DNA from: JASLDZ01 sp964235945
Lineage (GTDB): Bacteria > Pseudomonadota > Alphaproteobacteria > Caulobacterales > Caulobacteraceae
Direction: 5' to 3'
DNA length: 64,000 bases
Assembly (NCBI GenBank): GCA_964235945.1
Contig: CAXSDV010000007.1
Coordinates: 17,159 to 81,158, forward strand
Shown one piece after another: positions 54,823 to 62,792 of the stretch. The notes beneath the pieces are model-generated. The model saw only the letters and a program-made list of their open reading frames with translations, was not told where the DNA came from and made no database searches. Numbering within the stretch: position 1 is the stretch's first letter; each line of letters starts with the position of its first letter. The position numbers and the translations under genes were made by a program.

Positions 54823-55685
54823 CCTCCACCGCCCAGACCGCGACCCCCGCCGCGGCCGCCGGCAATACGGACGCCGCCGCAGCCGCTGCCGTCGCCATCG
54901 AGAGCCATTCGGAGCCCCTGGCGCCGGGCGTCGTCGCCAAGCTGGAGACGCGCGGGCTGAACTTCTTCTACGGCAAGACCCAGTCGCTGTTCGACATCAG
55001 CATCCCTTTCCAGAAGAACGGGATCACCGGGCTGATCGGCCCCTCCGGCTGCGGCAAGTCCACCCTGCTGCGCGCGCTCAACCGCATCTACGCCCTCTAC
55101 CCCGGCCAGCGCGCCGAGGGCGCCGTGCTGCTGGACGGTCGGAACATCCTCGACCGCAAGGTGGATCTGGCCACCCTGCGCTCGCGCATCGGCATGGTGT
55201 TCCAGCAGCCCACGCCCTTCCCCATGTCGATCTACGACAACGTGGCCTTCGGCGTGCGCCTCTACGAGAAGCTGTCCAAGGCCGACATGAACGCCCGGGT
55301 GGAGGAGAGCCTGCGCCGCTCCGCCCTGTGGGACGAGGTGAAGGACAAGCTGCAGACCTCGGGCCTGGGCCTGTCCGGCGGCCAGCAGCAGAGACTGTGC
55401 GTGGCCCGCGGCGTGGCCGTGCGGCCGGAGGTGCTGCTGCTGGACGAGCCCGCCTCCGCGCTCGACCCCATCTCCACCGCCAAGCTGGAGGAGACGCTGG
55501 TGGAGCTCAAGCGCGACATCACGATCGTGATCGTCACCCACAACCTGCAGCAGGCCGCCCGCATCAGCGACAACGCCGCCTTCATGTACCTGGGCCGGCT
55601 GGTGGAGTTCGCGCCCACCCACAAGCTGTTCGACAACCCGCGCACCACGCGCACCGCCGACTACATCACCGGCCGCTTCGGCTGA
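54819..55685 (+). CDS. pstB: Phosphate ABC transporter ATP-binding protein PstB
   Basis: A 288-residue ATPase energising phosphate import. An Ala/Thr-rich N-terminal extension of about 40 residues precedes the ABC domain, with Walker A GPSGCGKST, the Q-loop VFQQPTPFPMSIYDN, signature LSGGQQQRLCVARG, Walker B LLLDEPASALDP and the switch THNLQQAARISD. The start is ATG at 54819, overlapping the pstA stop. It is the last pst gene; phoU is not next to it but 13 kb away in a separate unit. Confidence 0.97.
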   Translation: MTSTAQTATPAAAAGNTDAAAAAAVAIESHSEPLAPGVVAKLETRGLNFFYGKTQSLFDISIPFQKNGITGLIGPSGCGKSTLLRALNRIYALYPGQRAEGAVLLDGRNILDRKVDLATLRSRIGMVFQQPTPFPMSIYDNVAFGVRLYEKLSKADMNARVEESLRRSALWDEVKDKLQTSGLGLSGGQQQRLCVARGVAVRPEVLLLDEPASALDPISTAKLEETLVELKRDITIVIVTHNLQQAARISDNAAFMYLGRLVEFAPTHKLFDNPRTTRTADYITGRFG

Positions 55686-55974
55686 CCGGCCCCGCGCGGG
55701 CGGCGGCGTAAGGGACGCTGGCGCCCGGGGGCCCGCCGCGGTATGGCGTGGACCAAGCGTCTTCGCGCGCGATCCGGCCCGGGGCCGCGGCCACCCTCCC
55801 TCCGCTTCGCCCCGTTCCGCGCCCCGCGCGCTGCGGTCGCCGGAGCCGCGGGCGAAGGACGCGCCCGGCGGCTTGATCGCGGCGGCGAAGCCCGGTCTAC
55901 TCGGCTCCGCAGCCGGTGGACGGGTCCGGCGCGACGGCGGCGGCCCAAGTGCCGCGCTTTTGGGACCTGATCGC
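55686..55974. other. Intergenic stretch without recognisable gene
   Basis: Nearly 290 bases between pstB and the glycosyltransferase gene. It is GC-rich throughout. Frames that cross it are composition-driven and show no similarity. No clean hairpin with a U-tract or promoter pair stands out. It presumably holds the end of the pst message and the promoter of the next gene. Confidence 0.5.
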
Positions 55975-57138
55975 ATGGATGCGCCATCGCGGCCGCAAGT
56001 CGTCGTGGAGACCGAGCGTTTCGGTCCCGAGCGGCCGCACCCGCCCCGCATCGTCGTCGCCATCCCGGTGAAGGACGAGGTCGAGCGCATAGGCTGGTGC
56101 CTGGACGCGCTGGCGGGGCAGGACGAGATCGACCCGGCGGACCTCGCGGTCGTGCTGCTGCTCAACAACACCACGGACGGCACCGCCGAGCAGGTGCGCG
56201 CCCTGGCTCCCCAGGCCCCCTTCGCCACCTACCTGCTGCAGGTGGAGCTGCAGCCCGCCCACGCCAACGCCGGCTGGGCGCGGCGCCTCGCCATGGACGC
56301 GGCCGCCGACCTCTGCGCCCCCGGAGGGCTCCTCCTCACCACGGACGCCGACACCCTGGTCAACGGCGACTGGGTGGCCGCCAACCGCCGGGAGATCGAG
56401 GCGGGTGTGGACGCGGTGGCGGGCTACGTCATGGCCGACCCGATGGAGCTGATGCAGCTCGACCCGGCCGTGCTGGAGCGCGGGCGGCAGGAGTGGGAAT
56501 ACCAGCAACTGGCCGCCGAGCTCGTGGCCCGGGTCGACCGCGAGGCGCACGACCCCTGGCCGCGCCACAACCAGAACTGCGGCGCCTCCGCCGCCATCAC
56601 GGTGGACGCCTACCGCCGAATCGGCGGCCTGCCTCCCAAGCCCGTCGGCGAGGACCGCGCCCTGTTCGAGAAGGTGCGCGAGGTCGACGGCCGCGTGCGC
56701 CACAGCCTGGACGTGCAGGTGGTCACCTCCGCGCGCACGGACGGGCGCGCCTGTGGCGGCCTCGCCGACGAGATCCGCCTGCGCACCGATCCCGAGCACC
56801 CCTGCGACGACGCGCTCGAGGTGGCGGTCGCCACCCTGCGCCGCGCCCAGTGGCGCTGCGAGTTCCGCCACGGCTGGAACGCGGGCCGTATTGAGCCGGA
56901 GGTCTGGGCGCGCCGCCTGCGCCTGCCCGAGCTCGAGGTGCGCCAGGCGCTCACCCGCCCGCACTTCGGCCTGGTCTGGGCGGAGCTGGAGAGCCGAAGC
57001 GCGCGCCTGTCGCGCCGGCTGGTGACGGGCAACGGGCTGAGGGGCGAGCTGCGCAGGATGCGCCGGCTGGTCGCGGCGGTGCGCGCGCGGGAGGCGGCGG
57101 CGGCGAGCATGGCGCCCAAGCGGGTGGCGTTCGCTTAG
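55975..57138 (+). CDS. Family 2 glycosyltransferase
   Basis: A 387-residue GT-A fold glycosyltransferase. The first strand and nucleotide site are RIVVAIPVKDEVERIGWCLD and VVLLLNNTTDGTAEQV. The metal-binding DxD is in LLTTDADTLVNGDWVAAN, and the acceptor region is NQNCGASAAITVDAYRRIGG followed by VGEDRALFEKV with the ED of the third motif. No membrane segments are visible. The start is ATG at 55975. The donor and acceptor are unknown. Its position after pstB and the PLD-like gene would fit phosphate-free membrane lipid synthesis, but no proof is in the sequence. Confidence 0.82.
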   Translation: MDAPSRPQVVVETERFGPERPHPPRIVVAIPVKDEVERIGWCLDALAGQDEIDPADLAVVLLLNNTTDGTAEQVRALAPQAPFATYLLQVELQPAHANAGWARRLAMDAAADLCAPGGLLLTTDADTLVNGDWVAANRREIEAGVDAVAGYVMADPMELMQLDPAVLERGRQEWEYQQLAAELVARVDREAHDPWPRHNQNCGASAAITVDAYRRIGGLPPKPVGEDRALFEKVREVDGRVRHSLDVQVVTSARTDGRACGGLADEIRLRTDPEHPCDDALEVAVATLRRAQWRCEFRHGWNAGRIEPEVWARRLRLPELEVRQALTRPHFGLVWAELESRSARLSRRLVTGNGLRGELRRMRRLVAAVRAREAAAASMAPKRVAFA

Positions 57139-57263
57139 GGCGCGCCGGCGCGGGGAGGTCGAGTCGCGGCCGCCGTGCTCGGTCGCGTGAAGGGACGCCT
57201 GCGGCTCTACGCCCTCGACCCGACCGAGTACGGCGGCGCCGCGACGCTGGAGTAGAACGACCC

Positions 57264-58826
57264 TTAAAACAAACTTCCCTGCCCGACCGGTAGGGCCTTC
57301 GCCGGAGCACGCTTCGGCTTGGGCGTGGAGAGCGCCGGCGCCGAAGTCGCGCCCGCCCCCTCCGTCGCCACCGCGTCCACCACCGCTCCGCGCACGCCGT
57401 CGCCGAACCGCAGCCCCACCGCCTCGCCCGCGCCCAGCTCCGCGGCGGAGCGGGCCAGCCGGCCGTCCTCGCGCACCACCCGCGCGAAGCCGCGCTCCAG
57501 CGGGCGGTCCGGGTTCAGCGAGCGGCGCAACTGCTCCAGCGCCGCCACCCGCTCGCCCGCGCGGGCGAGGCGTCGCGCGGCCGCCGCGTCCAGGCGCGCC
57601 TGCAGCTCGGGCAGGCGCGCGCGCGCCCGGGCCGACTCGTGGGCGCGGCCTGCGGCGCCGTCCAGCCGGAGAGACAGGTCGCCCAGCCTGTGCGCCTTCA
57701 CCTCCCGAGGCCGGTCCAGCAGGGCCGGGCCGAGGCGGCCGCCCACCCGCGCGAGCTCGCGCTCGTGCAGGGCGGCGTTCTTCGCCAGCGCCGCCCCCAG
57801 CCGGCCGGCGGCGAGGTCGTAGCGCTGGCTGGCGAGCGCCAGCACGTCCGCCGGGCGGGGCAGGCCCCGGGCGGCGGCGGCCAGCCGGTCGCGCCCGCGC
57901 TCCACCCGGGCCGCGGCGCAGCGGTCGGTGCGCCGTCCGGCCTCGTTCACGCGCGCGACCAGGTCGGCCAGCACGGGGGTGGCCATCTCGGCGGCGGCGG
58001 TGGGGGTGGGGGCGCGCCGGTCGGAGACGAAGTCGATCAGCGTGGTGTCCGTCTCGTGGCCCACCGCCGAGACCACCGGCAGGGTGCAGGCGGCCACCGT
58101 GCGCGCCAGCGCCTCGTCGTTGAACGGCCACAGGTCCTCCACCGAGCCGCCGCCCCGCGCCACGATCACGAGGTCCGGCCGCGGGACCGCACCGCCGGGC
58201 GCCAGCGCGTCGAAGCCGCGCACGGCGGCCGCGACCTGGGCGGCGGCGGCCTCGCCCTGCACCACCACCGGCCAGACCAGCACCCGGCACGGCCAGCGGT
58301 CGCGGATGCGGTGCAGGATGTCGCGGATCACCGCCCCCGTCGGGCTCGTGACCACGCCGATCACCGCGGGCGTGGCGGGGAGCGGGCGCTTGCGCTCGGG
58401 GGCGAACAGCCCCTCGGCGGCCAGCTTCGCCTTGAGCTTCTCCAGCTGCGCCAGGAGCGCGCCGACGCCCGCGGGCTCCAGCGTCTCGATCACGATCTGG
58501 TATTGGGAGCGGCCGGGATAGGTGGTGATGCGCCCGGTGACCACCACCTCCATGCCCTGCTCCGGCCGGACGGCCAGGCCGCGCACGCTCTTCCAGATCA
58601 CCCCGTCGATGCACGCCTTGTCGTCCTTGATCGACAGGTAGACGTGGCCGGAGGCGTGGCGCGTCACCTTGGAGAGCTCGCCCCGCAGCCGCACGTGGCC
58701 GTAGGCGTCCTCCAGCGTGCGCTTGAGCGCGAAAGCGAGCTCCGACACCGAGTAGGGCGCCGCGTTGGTGGCGGCCGCCTCCGCGGTCGCGTTCGGGCGG
58801 GGAGAGGCGTCGTCGGCGGGACTCAT
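57264..58826 (-). CDS. xseA: Exodeoxyribonuclease VII large subunit
   Basis: A 520-residue catalytic subunit that degrades single-stranded DNA with XseB. An N-terminal OB-fold (YSVSELAFALKRTLEDAYGH, VRLRGELSKVTRHASGHVYL) leads to the catalytic core with VITSPTGAVIRDILHRI-type sequence (here VVTSPTGAVIRDILHRIRDR), VIVARGGGSVEDLWPFND, and SAVGHETDTTLIDFVSDRRA. A helical C-terminal part and a short tail with GQGSLF follow. The start is ATG at 58826. Residues 1-22 are non-conserved. xseB is not in the window. It is divergent from the ABC1 gene, with about 100 bases between starts. Confidence 0.96.
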   Translation of the reverse strand: MSPADDASPRPNATAEAAATNAAPYSVSELAFALKRTLEDAYGHVRLRGELSKVTRHASGHVYLSIKDDKACIDGVIWKSVRGLAVRPEQGMEVVVTGRITTYPGRSQYQIVIETLEPAGVGALLAQLEKLKAKLAAEGLFAPERKRPLPATPAVIGVVTSPTGAVIRDILHRIRDRWPCRVLVWPVVVQGEAAAAQVAAAVRGFDALAPGGAVPRPDLVIVARGGGSVEDLWPFNDEALARTVAACTLPVVSAVGHETDTTLIDFVSDRRAPTPTAAAEMATPVLADLVARVNEAGRRTDRCAAARVERGRDRLAAAARGLPRPADVLALASQRYDLAAGRLGAALAKNAALHERELARVGGRLGPALLDRPREVKAHRLGDLSLRLDGAAGRAHESARARARLPELQARLDAAAARRLARAGERVAALEQLRRSLNPDRPLERGFARVVREDGRLARSAAELGAGEAVGLRFGDGVRGAVVDAVATEGAGATSAPALSTPKPKRAPAKALPVGQGSLF

Positions 58827-58928
58827 GGGGCGAGGATAGGCGTTCGAGCGCTCCGCGGGCAGGGGGCGGCGGCGCGGGCGGTGCGGAGCCGTCCCCGCGT
58901 CCGGGCGTTGGCGGCTCGTCCTCCTTAG

Positions 58929-60311
58929 ATGAGCGCCATGACCGATCGCCCCGCCCGTCCCGCGCACGTCGCCGCCGACCCCGAACGCGACCGGCTGAGC
59001 GGGCGGGTGCGCCGCTTCGCCCAGGTGGGGGCGGGGCTCGGCCGGGCGGGAGCCGCCTACGGGGCCAACCAGCTGTTCCGCGGCGAGGGGGCGGAGGCGC
59101 GCAACGCCCGGGTGATCAAGGAAGCGCTGGGCGGGCTCAAGGGCCCGCTGATGAAGGCCGCGCAGATGTTCGCCACCGTGCCGGACCTCTTGCCGCCCGA
59201 GTTCGCCAAGGAGTTCGCCGAGCTCCAGGCCAACGCCCCCGCCATGGGCCGCGGCTTCGTGCGCCGCCGCATGGTGGCCGAGCTCGGCCCCGACTGGGAG
59301 AGCCGCTTCAGGAGCTTCGAGCCGGAGGCCGCGGCGGCCGCCAGCCTCGGCCAGGTGCACCGGGCCACGGCGCTCGACGGCCGGGCGCTGGCGGTCAAGC
59401 TGCAGTATCCCGAGATGCAGAGCGCGGTGGAGAGCGACCTCGGTCAGCTCCGCACGCTGCTGAACCTGCTGGGCCGCATGGAGCGCTCCATCGACGCCAG
59501 CCAGGCGCTGGTGGAGATCGGCGACCGGCTGCGCGAGGAGCTCGACTACACACGCGAGGCCAAGTCCATGCGCCTTTACCGAGATTTCTTCGCCGACCGC
59601 GACGACATCGCCACCCCTGAACCGATCGAGGCGCTCAGCACCCGGCGCCTGCTCACCATGACCTGGTTGGACGGGCGCGGTTTGCTCAGCTTCAAGGACG
59701 CGGACCTGGAGACGCGCAACCGCGTGGCGCGCCTGCTGTTCGACGCCTGGTGGCGGCCCATGACGCACATGGGGGTGATCCACGGCGACCCGCACCTGGG
59801 CAACTACTCCCTCAGCGAAGGGGCGGAACGGCTGAACCTCTTGGACTTCGGCTGCATCCGCATCTTCCCGCCGCGTTTCGTGTCGGGGGTGGTGCGGCTC
59901 TACCGGGCGCTGTCGACCGACGATCGGGCGGGCCAGCGCGAGGCCTACGCCGCCTGGGGCTTCGGCGACCTGTCCGACAAGCTGGTGGACACGCTCAACC
60001 TGTGGGCGCGCTTCATCTACGGCCCGATCCTCGACGACCGGGTGCGAACGGTGGCGAACGGCGTCGCGCCCGGCGAGTACGGCCGCAAGGAGGCCTTCAC
60101 CGTGCGCCAGGCGCTCAAGGAGCAGGGCCCGATCACCATCCCGCGCGAGTTCGTGTTCATGGACCGCGCCGCCATCGGCCTGGGCGCCGCCTTCCTGCAC
60201 CTGAGGGCCGAGCTCAACTGGCGCGACCTGTTCGAGGCTTCACTGGAAGGCTTCACCGACGAGGGCCTGGCCGAGCGCCAGCGCAGCGCCACGGCCGCCG
60301 TGGGGCTCTGA
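58929..60311 (+). CDS. ABC1/UbiB (COQ8) family kinase-like protein
   Basis: A 460-residue protein of the atypical kinase family linked to ubiquinone synthesis. Hallmarks are the N-terminal KGPLMKAAQMFAT (the KxGQ-like motif), the Ala-rich nucleotide loop AAAAASLGQVHRA, the lysine of LAVKLQYPEMQ, catalytic HGDPHLGNYSL and LDFGCIRIF (DFG). The C-terminal membrane hairpin of long UbiB proteins is absent. The start is ATG at 58929. It belongs to the shorter ADCK-like group; whether it supports quinone synthesis is an inference from the family. Confidence 0.9.
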   Translation: MSAMTDRPARPAHVAADPERDRLSGRVRRFAQVGAGLGRAGAAYGANQLFRGEGAEARNARVIKEALGGLKGPLMKAAQMFATVPDLLPPEFAKEFAELQANAPAMGRGFVRRRMVAELGPDWESRFRSFEPEAAAAASLGQVHRATALDGRALAVKLQYPEMQSAVESDLGQLRTLLNLLGRMERSIDASQALVEIGDRLREELDYTREAKSMRLYRDFFADRDDIATPEPIEALSTRRLLTMTWLDGRGLLSFKDADLETRNRVARLLFDAWWRPMTHMGVIHGDPHLGNYSLSEGAERLNLLDFGCIRIFPPRFVSGVVRLYRALSTDDRAGQREAYAAWGFGDLSDKLVDTLNLWARFIYGPILDDRVRTVANGVAPGEYGRKEAFTVRQALKEQGPITIPREFVFMDRAAIGLGAAFLHLRAELNWRDLFEASLEGFTDEGLAERQRSATAAVGL

Positions 60312-60356
60312 ACGCGGGTTGCGGTCGGACCGCACGCTCCCGGGCCGGCGCGCGCC

Positions 60357-61340
60357 ATGACCGACGCCCCGCCCGCCCGGCCGCCCCGCGCGCCGTCGCC
60401 GCTCCTTCCCTTCGCGGGGGCGCGGCCGCCCGCGCCCGCCTGGGCCCAGGCGGCGTTGGCGACGACGCCCGAGCGGTTGCGGGTCGCGGTCGAGGGGGCG
60501 GCGGTCGAGTTGCTGACCTGGGGCGCCCGCGGCCGCCCGGGGCTGCTCTTCCTGCACGGCGGCGGCGCGCACGCGGGCTGGTGGAGCCCGATCGCGCCCC
60601 TGTTCGCCGCGCCGGACGCGCCGGGCGGCGCGCGCCGGTGCGCGGCGCTCTCCTTCAGCGGCATGGGCGGGTCGGGCTGGCGCGCCCGCTACGACTTCGA
60701 CCTGTTCCGCGCCGAAGCGGTGGCGGCCGCCGAGGTCGCGGGCCTGTTCGAGGCGGACGAGCCGCCGGTGGTGGTGGCCCACTCTTTCGGCGGAGCGGTG
60801 GCCGCCCATCTGGCGGCGGGGCCGGACGGGGCGCGCTGGCGCGGGGCGGTGATCGTCGACGCCGGGGTGCGCCCGCCCGAACTGCGCGACCAGGTCGGGC
60901 CGCCGCTGCGCGCGGAAGGCGCGACCCACCGCGTGATGGCGAGCGTGCCCGAGGCCCTGGCGCGCTTTCGCCTGCTGGCCGACGCGGGCGAGCCCGAGCC
61001 CTGGTACCTCGACCACGTGGCGCGCGGCTCGCTCGCGCCGGCGGGGGAGGGGTGGACCTGGGCCTTCGACCCGCTCCTGTGGACCCGCATGGACCGCGGC
61101 GCGCGCCTGCCGCAGGAGCAGGAGCTGGCCGCCGCGCGCTGTCCGCTGGCCTTCGTTTCGGGCGAGCGCTCATCGCTGATGACGGCGCGGGCCGTGGCCT
61201 ACACCGCGCTCCACGCACCGGCGGGCACGCTGGTGGTCGCCGCACCCGGCGCGGCGCACCACGTCATGCTGGACCAGCCGCTGGTGTTCGTCGCCATCCT
61301 GCGCACGGTCCTGGCGAGCTGGGCGCTCACGCGGCCTTAA
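60357..61340 (+). CDS. Alpha/beta hydrolase
   Basis: A 327-residue alpha/beta-hydrolase fold protein. The oxyanion segment is LLFLHGGGAHAGWWSPIAP, the nucleophile serine is in the elbow VAHSFGGAVA, and the catalytic histidine is in APGAAHHVMLDQP. The acid is probably the Asp/Glu near FVSGERSSLMT. A Pro/Ala-rich N-terminus of about 30 residues precedes the fold. There is no signal peptide. The start is ATG at 60357, 45 bases after the ABC1 gene, so they may be co-transcribed. The substrate is unknown. Confidence 0.88.
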   Translation: MTDAPPARPPRAPSPLLPFAGARPPAPAWAQAALATTPERLRVAVEGAAVELLTWGARGRPGLLFLHGGGAHAGWWSPIAPLFAAPDAPGGARRCAALSFSGMGGSGWRARYDFDLFRAEAVAAAEVAGLFEADEPPVVVAHSFGGAVAAHLAAGPDGARWRGAVIVDAGVRPPELRDQVGPPLRAEGATHRVMASVPEALARFRLLADAGEPEPWYLDHVARGSLAPAGEGWTWAFDPLLWTRMDRGARLPQEQELAAARCPLAFVSGERSSLMTARAVAYTALHAPAGTLVVAAPGAAHHVMLDQPLVFVAILRTVLASWALTRP

Positions 61341-61398
61341 GCCTTAACGGCGAGGGTGGGCGCGACCTCCCCGAAGGCCGCGCGGACGCCCACCCACC

Positions 61399-62268
61399 AT
61401 GTTCCAGATCATCGGCGTCGTGCTGCTCTTCGGCCTCGTGTTCGGCAGCTTCATCATGTCGGGCGGCAACATGGGGGTGATCATCGAGGCGGCCCCCCAC
61501 GAGCTGATGGCCATCCTGGGCGCGGGCGTGGCGAGCTTCCTGATCTCCAACAGCATGACGGTGATCAAGGCCACCGCCGGCGGCATGGGCAAGGTGTTCA
61601 AGGGACCCAAGTGGAAGGCGAGCGACTACGCCGACCTCCTGGCGCTCCTGTTCCTGCTCACCAAGACCATGAAGACCAAGGGCGTCATCGCCTTGGAGAG
61701 CCACATCGAGAAGCCGGGCGAGAGCACGATCTTCTCCAAGTACCCCAAGGTCGTCAAAGACCACTTCGCGGTGGATTTCATCTGCGACACGCTGCGGATG
61801 ATGACCATGAACCTGGAGGACCCCCACCAGGTCGAGGACCACATGGAGCGGCAGCTCGAAAAGCACCACCACGAGGGGCTGGCCCCCGCCCACGCCCTGC
61901 AGAGCCTGGCCGACGCCCTGCCCGCGCTCGGGATCGTCGCCGCCGTGCTCGGCATCATCAAGACCATGGGTTCGATCACCCAGCCGCCCGAGGTGCTGGG
62001 CGGCATGATCGGCTCGGCGCTGGTGGGCACCTTCCTGGGCGTGTTCCTGGCCTACGGCCTGGTGGCGCCCATGGCGAGCCGCCTGAACGCCGTGGTCGAG
62101 GAGGAGAGCGCCTTCTACAAGATCATCCGCTCGGTGCTGGTGGCCCACCTGCACGGCAACGCGGCGCAGATTTCGGTGGAGATCGGCCGCGGCAGCGTGC
62201 CCTCAACCTCGCAGCCCTCCTTCGCCGAACTGGAGACGGCGCTCGGCGCGGTGTCGGACGCGGCGTAA
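61399..62268 (+). CDS. motA: Flagellar motor stator protein MotA
   Basis: A 289-residue, four-helix stator subunit. Segments characteristic of MotA are GVVLLFGLVFGSFIMSGGNM, HELMAILGAGVASFLISNSM, the cytoplasmic loop with FICDTLRMMTMNLEDPHQVE, and the channel helices LPALGIVAAVLGIIKTMGSI and MIGSALVGTFLGVFLAYGLVA with the conserved prolines. It forms a proton channel with MotB and drives flagellar rotation. The start is ATG at 61399. motB is not next to it, and no other flagellar gene is in the window, as in Caulobacter, where motA and motB are unlinked. Confidence 0.96.
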   Translation: MFQIIGVVLLFGLVFGSFIMSGGNMGVIIEAAPHELMAILGAGVASFLISNSMTVIKATAGGMGKVFKGPKWKASDYADLLALLFLLTKTMKTKGVIALESHIEKPGESTIFSKYPKVVKDHFAVDFICDTLRMMTMNLEDPHQVEDHMERQLEKHHHEGLAPAHALQSLADALPALGIVAAVLGIIKTMGSITQPPEVLGGMIGSALVGTFLGVFLAYGLVAPMASRLNAVVEEESAFYKIIRSVLVAHLHGNAAQISVEIGRGSVPSTSQPSFAELETALGAVSDAA

Positions 62269-62312
62269 AAAGGGCGGTGCAACGCAATCGCGGCTTGCCA
62301 GTTGAGCCCCGT

Positions 62313-62375
62313 ACGGCATATTGCCGTGCAGCGCTGCAGGTGCGCGGTCCCGATTGTCCAGTCACATACGTGTGA
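62313..62375. promoter_or_regulatory. Two palindromes upstream of the N/T-rich lipoprotein gene
   Basis: ACGGCA-TAT-TGCCGT (62313-62327) and TCACA-TACG-TGTGA (62362-62375) are perfect inverted repeats within 65 bases, in the 168-base region before the start at 62437. They look like operator sites, possibly for two dimers. The second resembles CRP/FNR half-sites but in the everted order, so no regulator is named. Confidence 0.4.
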
Positions 62376-62436
62376 TCGGCGGTGGGGGGCGCGGACGGCG
62401 AACCCGCGCTCCAACCTCCAAATAGGGGACAGGGAC

Positions 62437-62709
62437 ATGACCTCCACCATCCGCAAGATCATGGTCGCCGGCGCCGCCGTCGCGGCTCTCTCGGCCGCGG
62501 CTTGCTCCAAGCCCGCCGCCAACAACACGACCGCCACCGACACCTCGACCACCACCACCAACTCGACCGACAACATGACCGCCGGCAACACCACCGACGC
62601 GGGCAACATGACCTCGGGCAACATGACGGGCGGCAACATGACGTCGGGCAACATGACCGGCGGCAACATGACCACCACCACGACGACGACGAACTCGACC
62701 GGCCAGTAA
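62437..62709 (+). CDS. Asn/Thr-rich repeat lipoprotein
   Basis: A 90-residue predicted envelope protein. The signal peptide ends at a lipobox-like AAAC (VAGAAVAALSAAACSKPAAN), though the -3 position is Ala. The mature part is almost entirely Asn, Thr, Ser and Gly, including TTTTNSTDNMTAGNTT and the five-residue repeat GNMTS/GNMTG at residues 56-80, and ends TTTTTTTNSTGQ. There is no aromatic residue in the mature part, so it is expected to be disordered. The ATG at 62437 follows AGGGAC. The gene is an independent unit with palindromes upstream and a strong terminator after it. Confidence 0.75.
   Translation: MTSTIRKIMVAGAAVAALSAAACSKPAANNTTATDTSTTTTNSTDNMTAGNTTDAGNMTSGNMTGGNMTSGNMTGGNMTTTTTTTNSTGQ
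62602..62676 (+). repeat. Five tandem 15-bp units inside the lipoprotein gene
   Basis: Five consecutive in-frame units of the form GGCAACATGAC followed by four variable bases, boundaries at 62602, 62617, 62632, 62647 and 62662. They encode GNMT plus Ser, Gly or Thr alternating. Such arrays can change copy number by slippage without shifting the frame. Confidence 0.85.
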
Positions 62710-62740
62710 TCGCCGATCGGTCACGTCCGCGTGCCGCGAA

Positions 62741-62771
62741 GGGCCGCCCCGCACGCCGGGGCGGCCCTTTT
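62741..62771 (+). terminator. Intrinsic terminator after the repeat lipoprotein
   Basis: GGGCCGCCCC (62741-62750) pairs perfectly with 62758-62767 across a 7-base loop and is followed by TTTT. A weaker outer pairing (CGCGAA with TTCGCG) extends the stem. It sits 31 bases after the stop codon. Confidence 0.85.
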
Positions 62772-62792
62772 CGCGTGGGCTGACGCGCGCGC

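Noticed and set aside
57175..57255. A 26-codon frame (VLGRVKGRLRLYALDP...) between the glycosyltransferase gene and xseA
   Set aside because: It looks more protein-like than most shadows, but the only purine-rich site is 17 bases upstream and nothing supports a gene or a named remnant.
61337..61347. CtrA box upstream of motA (two TTAA tetramers)
   Set aside because: The tetramers are 3 bases apart instead of 7, and the first is part of the stop codon of the upstream hydrolase gene.
62362..62375. CRP/FNR-type site
   Set aside because: The half-sites TCACA and TGTGA are in everted order with a 4-base spacer, not TGTGA-N6-TCACA. Kept only as an unnamed palindrome.
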